Positions 1-8,225 of a stretch of 64,000 bases of DNA are shown here, piece by piece. Under the pieces are notes generated by a model. It made no database searches. It saw only the letters and a list, made by a program, of their open reading frames with translations, and was not told where the DNA came from. Numbering within the stretch: the first letter of the stretch is position 1; each line of letters opens with the position of its first letter. A program made the position numbers and the translations under genes. Source of the DNA: an uncultured Olsenella sp. (lineage in GTDB: Bacteria; Actinomycetota; Coriobacteriia; Coriobacteriales; Atopobiaceae); the NCBI GenBank assembly GCA_949291295.1, contig CASEVE010000004.1, positions 26,574-90,573 on the forward strand, written 5' to 3'.

Positions 1-2
1 CC

Positions 3-269
3 CTCATCGAGAAGCAGAACGAGCTCGACGAGATCGGCCGCCTCAAGACCTCCCGCGAGGAGTTCCGCGCCGAGTACAAGAAGCTTCTCCAGCACTTCAT
101 GGACGACGCCGAGGCCATGTTCCCCGCGCAGGTTGGTCTTGCCTCCGCGCCGAGCGGCTCTGCGGGCTCCACGCACTCCAACTCTCCCGTTGCCGCTCCT
201 ACGCCGGTTGCCCCCATCTCCACGCCGGCTCCGACCACCAACGCCGCCGACTTCGGCGACCTCGACTAG
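3..269 (+). CDS. DivIVA-like protein, C-terminal fragment
   Basis: The reading frame is open from the window edge to a TAG at 267-269, giving the last 88 residues of a longer protein. The first half is a charged helical segment (EIGRLKTSREEFRAEYKKLL, then HFMDDAEAMF) of the kind found at the end of the DivIVA coiled coil. The rest is a low-complexity Ser/Pro/Ala/Thr tail ending FGDLD. DivIVA proteins organise poles and septa in Gram-positive bacteria, so this may be a cell-division or polar-growth scaffold. The N-terminal lipid-binding domain lies outside the window, so the family call rests only on the coiled-coil fragment. Confidence 0.6.
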   Translation, partial: LIEKQNELDEIGRLKTSREEFRAEYKKLLQHFMDDAEAMFPAQVGLASAPSGSAGSTHSNSPVAAPTPVAPISTPAPTTNAADFGDLD

Positions 270-293
270 GCTCAGCTCCTAGGTGGTGCCTTC

Positions 294-325
294 GGCCCCG
301 CGTCCTTATCGGCGCGGGGCCTTTT
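294..325 (+). terminator. Rho-independent terminator after the DivIVA-like gene
   Basis: A 9-bp perfect stem (GGCCCCGCG with CGCGGGGCC) encloses an 11-nt loop and is followed by TTTT. It lies 24 nt after the stop codon and runs into the 3' end of the convergent minus-strand gene, so it may serve both. Confidence 0.75.
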
Positions 326-1124
326 GCGTTTGGCTGCGAAAGAGGGACCAGAGGGCACGGATGCGGCGTTCGCTCAGGGCGAGGTCGTCGCTTGCCATGC
401 CAGCGAGGTGCTCGCAGAGCCGCTCGTCCAGGCCAACAAGAACACAGCGCGCCGCGCGCGCCTCGTGGAAGGCAGCCATGTGGTGACGAGGATCGACCAG
501 GCAGAAGCGCTCGGCGTGCAGGAGGCGCGCGAAGCGTGGCGCGGCCAGGGGCACGACGTGTGCGGCAGGCTCGACGCACGCAATCAGCGATCCGTCCCTA
601 AGAGGGGAGAAGCGCGCAAGCTTCCGCGTTCGCTCGAGCTCCCCCAGCACGAGGCGGGCGAGCTCGTCTGCGGCGAGCACGCGCTTGTCGGTAGCCTGCG
701 GGCGCAGCTCCCAGGGGCGCGCAAAGCCAAGGCGCAGGTAGCGATGGACCGTCTCGGGCGCATCTGGATCGTCCGAGGCGCAGGCGAGCTCCGCGCGGCG
801 CGCCCCCTCCCGCCCCGCCTTCTTGGCAAACCCTGTTAGGACGCGCCTCGAGAGGGCGGCCACCTCGGCGTCTGCGGAGTCGAGCGGGCCGAGCACAACC
901 TGTCCGGGGCGCGGCGCGCACCAGTCCGCCCGACACAGCTCGAGGGCCCCTTCTCCCACGTGTGCGAGGTAGCCCACGCCTACAGCGGCCACAACGCTCT
1001 CGGCAGCGGGTTCGCAGGTAAGAAGAACGCCGTAGCGCCGCGCCGTCTCCGAGACGGCCGCGACCAGGCGATTCACCTCGCCGGACCCGCCGACCTGCGC
1101 GTCCTTCTCGTCCTTCTCGGCCAC
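306..1124 (-). CDS. TIGR03915/DUF4130-like putative DNA metabolism protein
   Basis: The protein has 272 residues and starts at GTG with a G-rich ribosome site (AAGGGGG) about 5 nt upstream. The C-terminal half has the layout I associate with the TIGR03915/DUF4130 family: a YLRLGFARPW segment, then RFSPLRDGSLIACVEP, a line ending in LLHAERFCLVDPRHHMAAFH, and a terminal ALWSLFRSQT helix. In other bacteria this domain is encoded beside a radical-SAM protein and is presumed to act in DNA metabolism, but no reaction is established. No radical-SAM partner is visible here. The gene converges on the DivIVA-like gene. The assignment is from remembered motifs and is moderately sure. Confidence 0.55.
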   Translation of the reverse strand: MAEKDEKDAQVGGSGEVNRLVAAVSETARRYGVLLTCEPAAESVVAAVGVGYLAHVGEGALELCRADWCAPRPGQVVLGPLDSADAEVAALSRRVLTGFAKKAGREGARRAELACASDDPDAPETVHRYLRLGFARPWELRPQATDKRVLAADELARLVLGELERTRKLARFSPLRDGSLIACVEPAAHVVPLAAPRFARLLHAERFCLVDPRHHMAAFHEARAARCVLVGLDERLCEHLAGMASDDLALSERRIRALWSLFRSQTQKAPRR

Positions 1125-1193
1125 TACACCCCCTTATCCAGAACATCTGTTTGTTGGATGAGGGTATCACAGTGACCGGACACATGTTCTAAA

Positions 1194-1309
1194 GGCGGAC
1201 GGGCGGCTTCCGGACGGTTTTGGGACTCGAAGCGTCCACAACCCGCCCCAACTGGCGGACGGGCGACTTCCGGACGGTTCTTCTCGCCAAAGCGTCCACA
1301 ACCTGCCCG
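1194..1309. repeat. Two 56-bp direct repeats with exact 60-bp period
   Basis: Copies lie at 1194-1249 and 1254-1309. Both begin GGCGGACGGGCG(G/A)CTTCC, continue CGGACGGTT, and end with AGCGTCCACAACC(C/T)GCCC. Each copy is partly self-complementary (GACGGGC near the start, GCCC-rich end). They differ mainly in the middle, where the second copy carries TTCTTCTCGCCAA. They fill the gap between the TIGR03915-like gene and RNase P RNA. Confidence 0.8.
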
Positions 1310-1328
1310 TAATGTGAGGAGAAAAGGT

Positions 1329-1706
1329 GCGAGGTGGGCCTATAAGCCGGGTTCTGTCGTGGGCGGCCATTTATCTACTGCGGCTGTCACCAGCCGCCTC
1401 TAGCGCGCAACCCGAGCGCAGTGCGGGCCACACCATAGCGCTCCTATTTGCGTTTGCTCCGGATGGGGCTTGCCAAGCCGTCGCGTTGCCGCGGCGCTGG
1501 TGGTCTCTTACACCACCGTTTCAGCTTTTCCCTTTGCGTTTCGGCGCGCGAGGCGCCTCCTTCGCCAGTTGGAGTCTTCTTTTCTGCGGCGCTTTCCGTC
1601 GGGTTACCCCGCCCGGCCGTTAGCCGGCATCCTGCCCTGTGGAGCCCGGACTTTCCTCATGGCGTCTCGTTTCCAAGAAGCCCCGCGGTCGCCTGGCCCA
1701 CCTCGC
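1329..1706 (-). ncRNA. rnpB: RNase P RNA (bacterial type A)
   Basis: Read on the minus strand, the 5' end GCGAGGTGGGCC pairs with the 3' end GGCCCACCTCGC, as in the P1 helix. Diagnostic conserved blocks are present: GAGGAAAGTCCGGGCTCC near the 5' end, the ACAGGGCAGGATGCCGGCTAACG segment (described in two parts: ACAGGGCAGG and ATGCCGGCTAACG), GTAACCCGACGGAAAG, and near the 3' end AGATAAATGGCCGCC followed by ACAGAACCCGGCTTATAGG. The length is about 378 nt. The product is the catalytic subunit that trims tRNA 5' leaders. The ends were set from the terminal helix. Confidence 0.95.
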
Positions 1707-1713
1707 GCATGCG

Positions 1714-1719
1714 ATTCTA
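1714..1719 (-). promoter_or_regulatory. -10 element for rnpB
   Basis: On the minus strand TAGAAT lies 7 nt before the inferred 5' end of RNase P RNA. I see no good -35 hexamer at the expected distance. Confidence 0.45.
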
Positions 1720-1734
1720 TCATGTTGAGCGGCC

Positions 1735-1764
1735 TTGCCCCGTCGGCGGGCGCGTGACTACAAT
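1735..1764 (+). promoter_or_regulatory. Sigma-70-type promoter for the EIIA-yigZ operon
   Basis: TTGCCC and TACAAT are separated by 18 bp, about 70 bp before the EIIA start and back to back with the rnpB promoter region. Confidence 0.5.
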
Positions 1765-1835
1765 ATGGACAGTTTTTAGTTTGGCGCCCAGCTCCCTGCC
1801 CCCAGGCTGAGCGCAGGGGATTTGAGAGGTTGCCT

Positions 1836-2360
1836 GTGGGTTTGCTCAGCAAGCTTGGGTCACTTGTCGCCGAGAAGCCGGTGGCGCTTACCGTGGATAC
1901 CGACAAGGACGTGGTGCTCGCGCCCGTCTCTGGCAGGGCCGTGCCCCTCGAGGAGCTGTCCGATCCCGTCTTTGCCCAGGGAATGCTGGGCGTTGGCGTT
2001 GGCATACGCCCGGAGGGCGGCATTGCCTACGCCCCGGTCTCGGGGACGGTCACGGCAGACGTCAAGACCAAGCACGCCCTGCTCCTCAAGGCCGAGAACG
2101 GCGCGGAGGTCCTGCTTCATGTGGGGCTTGACAGCGTTGCCCTGGGCGGGGCGGGGTTTCGCCCGCTCGTGCGCAAGGGGGATTCGGTCTTGGCGGGCGA
2201 GGCGGTCCTGAGCTTTGATCGCTCCCTCATGGCGCAGCGCGGCATCGACGACACGGTGGTTGTGACGGTGAGCAACACAGACGCCTTCTCGGACGTAACG
2301 GTGTCGGCGTCGGGGGAAGTTGCTGCCGGGAAGCCCCTGCTCAGGTGCGTGAGGCAATGA
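1836..2360 (+). CDS. crr: PTS glucose-type EIIA domain protein
   Basis: The protein has 174 residues. The motifs are those of the EIIA-Glc fold: VLAPVSGRAVPLEELSDPVFA near the N-terminus, then IAYAPVSGTVT, and VLLHVGLDSVAL, which holds the phospho-accepting histidine. It would relay phosphate from HPr to a sugar-specific EIIB and, as a free-standing EIIA, could also act as a regulator. I chose GTG at 1836 because GAGAGG sits 6 nt upstream; TTG at 1830 is possible. No EIIB/EIIC gene is nearby, so the sugar is unknown. It overlaps the next gene by ATGA and is likely translated with it. Confidence 0.85.
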   Translation: MGLLSKLGSLVAEKPVALTVDTDKDVVLAPVSGRAVPLEELSDPVFAQGMLGVGVGIRPEGGIAYAPVSGTVTADVKTKHALLLKAENGAEVLLHVGLDSVALGGAGFRPLVRKGDSVLAGEAVLSFDRSLMAQRGIDDTVVVTVSNTDAFSDVTVSASGEVAAGKPLLRCVRQ

Positions 2361-3001
2361 GCATGGGGGAGCCCTATCTCACGATGCGCGCGGAAGAGGA
2401 GGCCACGGGCGAGTTTGAGGATCGTCGGAGCCGCTTCATCGCGCAGCTTGTGCATGTGGAGAGCGAGGCGGAGGCCGAGGCCTTTATCGCCGAGGTGCGC
2501 GGGCGCCATCATGACGCGCGTCACAACGTGCCGGCGTGGATTCTCTCGGACGGCCGCGAGCGCTGCTCAGATGACGGCGAGCCCAGTCGCACCTCCGGCA
2601 TGCCCACGCTCGACGTGCTGCGCGGTGCCGGCCTGGCGGACGTCTGCTGTGTGGTGACGCGCTACTTTGGGGGGACGCTGCTGGGCCCGGGCGGGCTCGT
2701 GCGCGCCTACACGGCCGCCACCCAAGCTGCCGTTGCTGCAGCCGAGAAGGACGGCGCGATTGTCGAGATGACGCTGGTGACGCCGGTGACCGTGCAGCTG
2801 CCCTACGCGCTCTACGACCGCGTGACGAGACTCTGCTCGGATGCCGGCGGGCACGTGACGGACTCGCTTTTTGCTGAGGACGTGCAGCTTACTTGTGTCT
2901 TTCGCTCTGGGGACGAGCAGCGCTTTGTGGCGGCCGTGCGTGAGCTTGCAAACGGCGAGGACCTGGCGCGCGCCAGCGAGCCGCGCTTTGCGGAGTTCTA
3001 G
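2357..3001 (+). CDS. yigZ: YigZ/IMPACT family protein
   Basis: The protein has 214 residues. The IMPACT domain is clear: RRSRFIAQLVHVESEAEA, then HNVPAWILSDGRERCSDDGEPS, RTSGMPTLDVLRG and VVTRYFGGTLLGPGGLVRAY, the family signature. A second domain of about 60 residues follows, as in bacterial YigZ. Eukaryotic IMPACT modulates translational control; the bacterial role is unsettled. The ATG at 2357 overlaps the EIIA stop (ATGA) and has GTGAGG upstream, so the two genes form an operon. The upstream ATG at 2345 in the same frame has no ribosome site. Confidence 0.85.
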   Translation: MSMGEPYLTMRAEEEATGEFEDRRSRFIAQLVHVESEAEAEAFIAEVRGRHHDARHNVPAWILSDGRERCSDDGEPSRTSGMPTLDVLRGAGLADVCCVVTRYFGGTLLGPGGLVRAYTAATQAAVAAAEKDGAIVEMTLVTPVTVQLPYALYDRVTRLCSDAGGHVTDSLFAEDVQLTCVFRSGDEQRFVAAVRELANGEDLARASEPRFAEF

Positions 3002-3080
3002 ACGGCGTCCGACTCTACTTCGGTCTGCGCCGCTGTTGCAAGCTTGTGCTCCAGCGACCTGTGGCGCTCCAGCGATCTCT

Positions 3081-3349
3081 GGCGCACAAATCCGGAATTG
3101 AGTAAACACGGCGCACAAATCCGGAATTGAGTAAACACGGCGCACAAATCCGGAATTGAGTAAACACGGCGCTCAAATCATGGAATTGAGCGCCGAGAGG
3201 TGTCCTAAGAGCCCGAGTTTTTGTCCCTGGCCCCAACCGTTCTTCTCGCCAACTGGGCTTTTATCATCGAGAAGGACCTCCCGCTCAAAGCGCTGACGCA
3301 CAAATCATCCATTTGAGCGCGTCGTTTGCTCAATTCCAGAATTGTGTGC
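3081..3349. repeat. Intergenic inverted-repeat element, copy 1 (with three 29-bp tandem units)
   Basis: The left arm starts with three 29-bp tandem copies (from 3081, 3110 and 3139), each with the core CACAAATCCGGAATTGAG and the tail TAAACAC, followed by a variant GCTCAAATCATGGAATTGAG. The right arm (3298-3349) reads the same motif in inverse order (CATTTGAGCGCGTCGTTTGC then TCAATTCCAGAATTGTG). The centre has a hairpin TTCTCG/CGAGAA with a loop containing ACTGGGCTTTTAT. The element fills the gap between yigZ and the DUF559-like gene. I see no gene in it. Confidence 0.8.
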
Positions 3350-3414
3350 AGGAGTGGCGCCGGCTCCGAGGCAAAGCCAATCCGAGGCGACCTCCGCTCG
3401 CGATGGCCTTCGGC

Positions 3415-4506
3415 CTACAGCGTCGCCCCGTCTTGCTCGCGATGGCCCGTCATGATGAGCGGGACGTCTCTTGCAGTCCAGCAGAGCCCGTCTATTCTTC
3501 CGAGCTCGCTCGCAAGGCGGGACCGCCGGGCTCTGTAGGCGTCTTCGCTTGTCTTGGTTCGACGAGGCTCGGTGATTCCCAGGTCCTTGCGAATCTCTGT
3601 GGCTAACCAGTCCATGTATTCGAGGTCAGAGGCATGTGACGCCTCAAGCTCATAGTCTTTTACCCCACGGGCCAGAAGCTCGTTTCTCCTGTTAGTATCA
3701 AGTTTGTCTTGCCAGGGATCGCGGTGGTAGGCTCCTTTGTAGTCAATGGCGACGGCCCTGAACGGCATGCTGGCTTCCGATTCCGCCTCCTCGGGGGCAA
3801 GAAGCATGATGTCAGGCTTGCGAATCCTAGCGCCGGATTCAAGGACAATGCTATCTGCACGGTCCGTGAGAAGCGCATTGTTGAGTCCCACGACAGGAAG
3901 GTCGTACCCGCCCCTCCTCGCGCAGAACTCAAGGCGGTGCGCCGTCTTGCTCTCGGGTGGGGACCCGCTGCGAATGCGCGCCAACGAAAGTGCGCGGCGT
4001 AGCTTGGTGGCTCCACGGCACGGGCCGACGCTATCGAGCAGACGTGAGATCTTCTCGATTGACGTAAGAGGGTCAGACCTTTTGACCATGCCTTTCTTGG
4101 CATGAGGCTGGATGCCGTAGTAGCCACAGAGCTCATCGACAAGCAGGAGCAGCTCAAGGTCGCTCGCGTACTCCGTCATCTGAAGGGCAATCAATTCCGG
4201 GGAGGAGCATGTCAGACCCGGGGCAAGCTCAAATTGTGCGAACGCCGGGATTGGCGACGAGGCGAGATGGGGAACGACCAGCTCGCAGTGATGTCTTCCG
4301 CAAATGTCCGCGACAAGAACGTGAAGTGGCTTGGAGATGCTGGCAAGGACCGGAGAGACGCTGCACATCTGCTCGACTTCCGGAGCGCTGGGCATCTTGT
4401 TCGGAACCGGGAGCGGCTCTTCTCTGAATCCTCGCTCAATGAGCCTAAAGGAATCCCAGCGGCGAATCACCTCAAGGGCGGAGATATGTGAGAGAAAGAT
4501 TGGCAT
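3415..4506 (-). CDS. Uncharacterised protein with DUF559/Vsr-like nuclease domain
   Basis: The protein has 363 residues. The N-terminal 190 residues begin MPIFLSHISALEVIRRWDS and are not assigned; proteins starting this way occur, as far as I recall, in several Coriobacteriia. The C-terminal part resembles the DUF559/very-short-patch-repair nuclease fold: RKPDIMLLAPEE, then AVAIDYKGAYHRD and TNRRNELLARGVKDYEL. The Asp/Asp-x-Lys arrangement and the RRN..L...G helix fit a PD-(D/E)xK-type site. It could be a nuclease, a toxin-like or a DNA-binding protein; no reaction is shown. The gene is bracketed by two copies of the same inverted-repeat element (3081-3349 and 4801-5007), which may mark a mobile unit. 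Confidence 0.6.
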   Translation of the reverse strand: MPIFLSHISALEVIRRWDSFRLIERGFREEPLPVPNKMPSAPEVEQMCSVSPVLASISKPLHVLVADICGRHHCELVVPHLASSPIPAFAQFELAPGLTCSSPELIALQMTEYASDLELLLLVDELCGYYGIQPHAKKGMVKRSDPLTSIEKISRLLDSVGPCRGATKLRRALSLARIRSGSPPESKTAHRLEFCARRGGYDLPVVGLNNALLTDRADSIVLESGARIRKPDIMLLAPEEAESEASMPFRAVAIDYKGAYHRDPWQDKLDTNRRNELLARGVKDYELEASHASDLEYMDWLATEIRKDLGITEPRRTKTSEDAYRARRSRLASELGRIDGLCWTARDVPLIMTGHREQDGATL

Positions 4507-4800
4507 GCAAAGAGGGTAGTCGCCGACAGGTGCTTCTCGGCCGCTGTTTGGAGAAAGTTGGACACGAAACTTTCACCTTGGTTGCACGAATCTATCAATT
4601 TTTGTGTTTGTACAGGAAATCAGTGGTGCTAATGCATAAGAATATGAAGTATATTGAGGGATTGGTTAGCCGCCTGTGCGCAAGAGGGCTACCGTTGGCC
4701 GTGATGGCATCTGTTATGGCCAGAAATAGTGATTGTGAGGTACCGACGGAGATCCCGATTGTGTCGTCTGGTGCCGTAGACTCTCGTTTTCTGGTGCCTG
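4507..4800. other. Noncoding leader region, relatively AT-rich
   Basis: No convincing gene. The stretch near 4585-4665 is the most AT-rich DNA in this part of the window. A 7-bp inverted repeat (GAAAGTT/AACTTTC) lies near 4553-4573, upstream of the minus-strand nuclease-like gene, and may be part of its promoter region. A short plus-strand frame across here has no family resemblance. Confidence 0.4.
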
Positions 4801-5007
4801 GAGCACAAATCTGGAATTGAGCAAACGGCGCGCTCAAATACCCAAATTGAGCGACGAGCGGTTGGCCAGAGCTGCCTCGTATTGACAAACGAGCAGTTGA
4901 CGAGAAGGACGGCGGGCCATGAGCTTGAAAAAAGCTCTCGATGAGAGGTCCGTCACGCTCAATACTCACTTTTGGGTGCGTCGTTTGCTCAATTCCAGAT
5001 TTGTGCG
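4801..5007. repeat. Intergenic inverted-repeat element, copy 2
   Basis: The left arm (4801-4853) has GCACAAATCTGGAATTGAGC, then AAACGGCGCGCTCAAAT and AAATTGAGC. The right arm (about 4955-5007) holds the inverse: TTTGCTCAATTCCAGATTTG ending TGC. The match over the outer unit is near perfect. The centre contains a small hairpin CTCGT/ACGAG and CGAGAAGGAC. This is the same family as 3081-3349 and 53754-53960. The remaining 150 bp to the peptidase stop holds nothing I recognise. Confidence 0.8.
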
Positions 5008-5160
5008 GCGGGGCGCCTTCGGGGGCTGCGTGCCACGCTAAAAACGGCGGAGACGAGAGTCGCCCCCGGGCTTGCCCCGCGCGCAGATCCGCAGCCGCGC
5101 TCTTTGCGGCAAGGACTGTCTGAGCACGGGGCAAGCCGGGGGCGGCCCATGAGGCGGACT

Positions 5161-6612
5161 CTATACCCGCGGTGCCATCGCGCAGCCGGCGACGCTCCAC
5201 GGGTCGACCTCCTCGACCGGCGCATTGTCCCAGAGGTCGAGCACGTCTGCCGGCACAAACTCGCGCCTCACGACGACCTCGCCGCCGTAGGTGCGGAACC
5301 ACTCCGCGCTCGCCACGAGGTAGCCGCCCTTGCAGGCGTCCTCGCCCCAGCTGTTCTCGATGCGCCAGGCCACCGGGCGACCGTTCCCGCCAAGCTCCAC
5401 GCCCTGGAACGTCATCGCGTGGGTGTTGCGGGTCTCGCGCGCGTCGATCATGTCGGCGCGGCTCATGGAGAGGTCGACGCCAAAGAGGCCCTCGTAGTCC
5501 ATGGTGTCGCACGCGAGCACGCCGGGGAAGTCCTCGATCTTGCGCGGGAACTGCTGGCCCACGTCGCAGGCCATCTCGCAGGGCACGCCCGCGCGAAGGG
5601 AGGCCACAGCCGCGTCCTCGAGCACCTCAAAGGCAACGTTGAGCATCTTGAGCGGGCGCCCCCCGGCCATGGTGTCCGAGAAGCGCCGGTGATAGGCGTG
5701 TCCAAACGGCCGGCTCTCGCCGGGCATGTGCACGAGCTGCACGTAGTCGTCGGGGTCAAACGGCACGTAGCGCTCGGCAAACTCGCGCGGCGTGATGCCT
5801 CGGTCCACGAGCAGGTGCCGCGGCGCGTCCTTCTCGCTGGCGGGGCGGTCGTCGCCGGCCTGCTCCACAAGGCGCACGGACTCGAGGCGGCAGTTCCTGC
5901 CCACGGAAATCTCAACGTCAATGGTAGTGGGCGGCTCGCCGAGGCACACGCACAGCACGCGGTGGCACTGGGCGACCATGCCCTCCTTGGCGGCGCGCAG
6001 CTCGTCTGCACCGGCGCCTGCCGCGGCCATGCGGCGAAGCTCCATCGCGCTCTTGCGGAAGAGGCGGTCGAGCTGGGCGTTCATCTGGTCGGCGTCTTTG
6101 GTGCAGGCGCTCTCGGGCATGGCGTCCTTGGGCACGAGGCCCCACTTCTTGATGATGTTCATCGCGGCGGGGTAGTAGTTGCCGTCGCCCATCGAGTGCT
6201 CGAGAAGGTCGGTGACCTCGCGGGAGTCAACAGGAAGCGCGGCGGTCTCGATGATGTACTCGAGACCGATGTTGAACTTCTCGAGCTTGTCGTAGAAGAA
6301 GCCGAAGGCCTGGGAGAACTCAAAGTCGTCAACGTCGAGCAGGGCCATCGTGGCCGCGCGGGCCACGTTGAAGGCCGCAAACATCCAGCAGCGGCCGGAG
6401 TGGCGCTGGTTGGTCACCTTGCCCGTGCGCACGCGGCTCACGCAGAAGGTGTCGTGATAGGTGCGCATGTGCGAGACGTCGCGCGCGGCGGCGTGGACGT
6501 TCATCGAGGTTACAGCGTTTCTCGCCACGCGGTTGGCGCGGTCTGCGCAGAAAGACGCGGTGAGCTCGTCGGCGCGCTCGGGCGCAATGGCGCCGGCGGT
6601 GTAGTCGGTCAT
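5161..6612 (-). CDS. pepC: Aminopeptidase C / bleomycin hydrolase-type C1 peptidase
   Basis: The protein has 483 residues, near the usual 440-480. It carries the papain-like triad in family context: QRHSGRCWMFAAFN (Cys), NTHAMTFQGVE (His) and RIENSWGEDACKGGY (Asn). There is no signal peptide, as expected for the cytoplasmic hexameric enzyme that trims N-terminal residues from imported peptides. It lies 13 nt after a second PepC gene on the same strand, so both are probably in one operon. The two copies are clearly divergent paralogues (different spacing around the Cys motif), suggesting different peptide preferences. The start ATG at 6612 follows an AGGAGG-type site. Confidence 0.92.
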   Translation of the reverse strand: MTDYTAGAIAPERADELTASFCADRANRVARNAVTSMNVHAAARDVSHMRTYHDTFCVSRVRTGKVTNQRHSGRCWMFAAFNVARAATMALLDVDDFEFSQAFGFFYDKLEKFNIGLEYIIETAALPVDSREVTDLLEHSMGDGNYYPAAMNIIKKWGLVPKDAMPESACTKDADQMNAQLDRLFRKSAMELRRMAAAGAGADELRAAKEGMVAQCHRVLCVCLGEPPTTIDVEISVGRNCRLESVRLVEQAGDDRPASEKDAPRHLLVDRGITPREFAERYVPFDPDDYVQLVHMPGESRPFGHAYHRRFSDTMAGGRPLKMLNVAFEVLEDAAVASLRAGVPCEMACDVGQQFPRKIEDFPGVLACDTMDYEGLFGVDLSMSRADMIDARETRNTHAMTFQGVELGGNGRPVAWRIENSWGEDACKGGYLVASAEWFRTYGGEVVVRREFVPADVLDLWDNAPVEEVDPWSVAGCAMAPRV

Positions 6613-6625
6613 GCGGGACGCCTCC

Positions 6626-7984
6626 TTAGCGCACGCGCGCGAGCGAGCCCATGGGGTCCCACGGCGCCAGCACGCGGGCCTCCTCGGTCTCGTAGGTGGC
6701 GCGCTCCTCGTCCGTCAGATACTTCTTGTCCACGACGACCTGGTAGACGTACTCGTCAAACCACGGGTCGGAGAGGGTGTCAAAGCCGTTGCGGCCGTGG
6801 TCCTTGCCCCAGCTGTTCTCGACCTTCCAGAGCGTGGGGTTGCCGTCGGCGTCAAGGTTCACGCCCTCGAGGACCATGGCGTGGGTCATGAGGGACTCAC
6901 CGTAGTCAAGGCGCTCGGCGCGGTCCATGCAGCCCTCGACCTCAAAGCCAAAGAGGCCGTCCACGTCCAGCGCGGCGGTGTCCATGATGCCCTCCTCGCG
7001 CAGGTAGCTCTGGCCCACATCGCAGCCAAACCACACGGGAAGGTTGTCGCGCAGCTGGGCCACCGCGCACTCCTTGAGGCGCTGGACGGGGAGGTTGAGG
7101 TAGCGCACGCCGCCGTCCTCCACCACGTTGCCCAGGCGGCTCACGGTGTAGGTGTGGCCAAAGGGCTTGTCGGCGGTGGGGGCGGAGATGAGGCTCACGT
7201 AGTCGTCCACGTCCATGCCCACGGCCTCGGCAAAGAACTCGGCGGGCGTGAAGCTGCCGGAGAGGGCCAGCTCGTCGTTCTTGTCGCGCAGGCGAACGTC
7301 AAAGCGCGCGGGCGGCTCGCCGAGGCAGGTCACGAGGAGGTGGTAGACGTCGCCCATCATCTCCTTCTTCATGGACGCGAGGTCCTCGGCGCAAACGCCG
7401 GCCGCGTGGCTCTCGCGCAGGCGCTTTGCGGCACCGCGCAGGTAGCGCGTGAGGCAGGAGTCCATCTCGCGGGTGTTGCGGGAGCAGGCGGTCTCGGGCA
7501 TGGCCTCCTTGGGGACCACGCCGTACTTCTTGACGAGGCTCTTGAACATGTCCCACTGGCCGCCGTCGCCCACGGGGTCGGCGAGCAAGTAGCTCACAAG
7601 GCGACCGTCCAGCGGCTCGTCCAGCGTGTCGAGGATGTTCTCGAAGAACCAGTTGCTCTTCTCGAGCTTGTCCCAGAAGAGGGGATAGGTCTGGCTGAGC
7701 TCAAGGGTCTTGAGGTTGTACTTCTTGATGATGCGGTAGCGCATGGTGTTGAGGCTCGCAAACATCCAGCAGCGGCCGGAGCGCTGCTGATCGCAGCGGT
7801 CTCCCTGCGAGACCTCCACGTCAAAGGTCATGGCGTTTCTCGCTACGCCCTCGGGAACGCGAGCTGCTGCGGTGATTCCGTTTGACGTGACGGCGTTTTT
7901 TGCAACGACGTTGGCGCGCTCGGCGAGAAACTCCTCGCGGGCGCAGGCGAGGTCGTCGGCGGTGACCGACTTCATCTCATCCAT
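6626..7984 (-). CDS. pepC: Aminopeptidase C / bleomycin hydrolase-type C1 peptidase (paralogue)
   Basis: The protein has 452 residues. The catalytic contexts are DQQRSGRCWMFASLN (Cys), LMTHAMVLEGVNLD (His) and WKVENSWGKDHGRNGF (Asn). The frame stays open 171 bp further upstream, but GGGAGG sits 8 nt before the ATG at 7984 and the homologous N-terminus (AERANVVAKNAVTSNGI) starts just after it. It is the first gene of the two-peptidase operon. It would act in the cytoplasm on short peptides, in line with the amino-acid-fermenting character of the neighbourhood. Confidence 0.92.
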   Translation of the reverse strand: MDEMKSVTADDLACAREEFLAERANVVAKNAVTSNGITAAARVPEGVARNAMTFDVEVSQGDRCDQQRSGRCWMFASLNTMRYRIIKKYNLKTLELSQTYPLFWDKLEKSNWFFENILDTLDEPLDGRLVSYLLADPVGDGGQWDMFKSLVKKYGVVPKEAMPETACSRNTREMDSCLTRYLRGAAKRLRESHAAGVCAEDLASMKKEMMGDVYHLLVTCLGEPPARFDVRLRDKNDELALSGSFTPAEFFAEAVGMDVDDYVSLISAPTADKPFGHTYTVSRLGNVVEDGGVRYLNLPVQRLKECAVAQLRDNLPVWFGCDVGQSYLREEGIMDTAALDVDGLFGFEVEGCMDRAERLDYGESLMTHAMVLEGVNLDADGNPTLWKVENSWGKDHGRNGFDTLSDPWFDEYVYQVVVDKKYLTDEERATYETEEARVLAPWDPMGSLARVR

Positions 7985-8225
7985 GGCTGAATCCTCCCGT
8001 TCAGTCGATGTGCAAAACGCCATCGAGCATAGCACCTTGACGCACGGCGTGTGCTCATCGGCCACAGGGGAGAAGAAACCGTTCTCACACCGCTTGCGGG
8101 GCAGTTGTGGGCCTCCCACCGCATTGCCGACAGCGCTGATAGGGGGCTCTGCCATACTCGTTTAGATTATGTTCAGGATGGATGGGTCTGGTCCGCCGGG
8201 CTCTTGAACACGGGGAGATGACGCT

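Noticed and set aside
3081..3167. Three 29-bp tandem repeats that could suggest a CRISPR array
   Set aside because: The units are directly adjacent with no spacers, and the sequence matches the arm of a dispersed inverted-repeat element.
4488..4820. A 110-codon plus-strand frame upstream of the nuclease-like gene
   Set aside because: It starts inside the opposite gene and ends inside the repeat element, with no ribosome site or family resemblance.
4972..6891. A plus-strand frame of 639 codons opposite the first PepC gene
   Set aside because: It is antisense to a peptidase with an intact catalytic triad, and it begins in repeat DNA.
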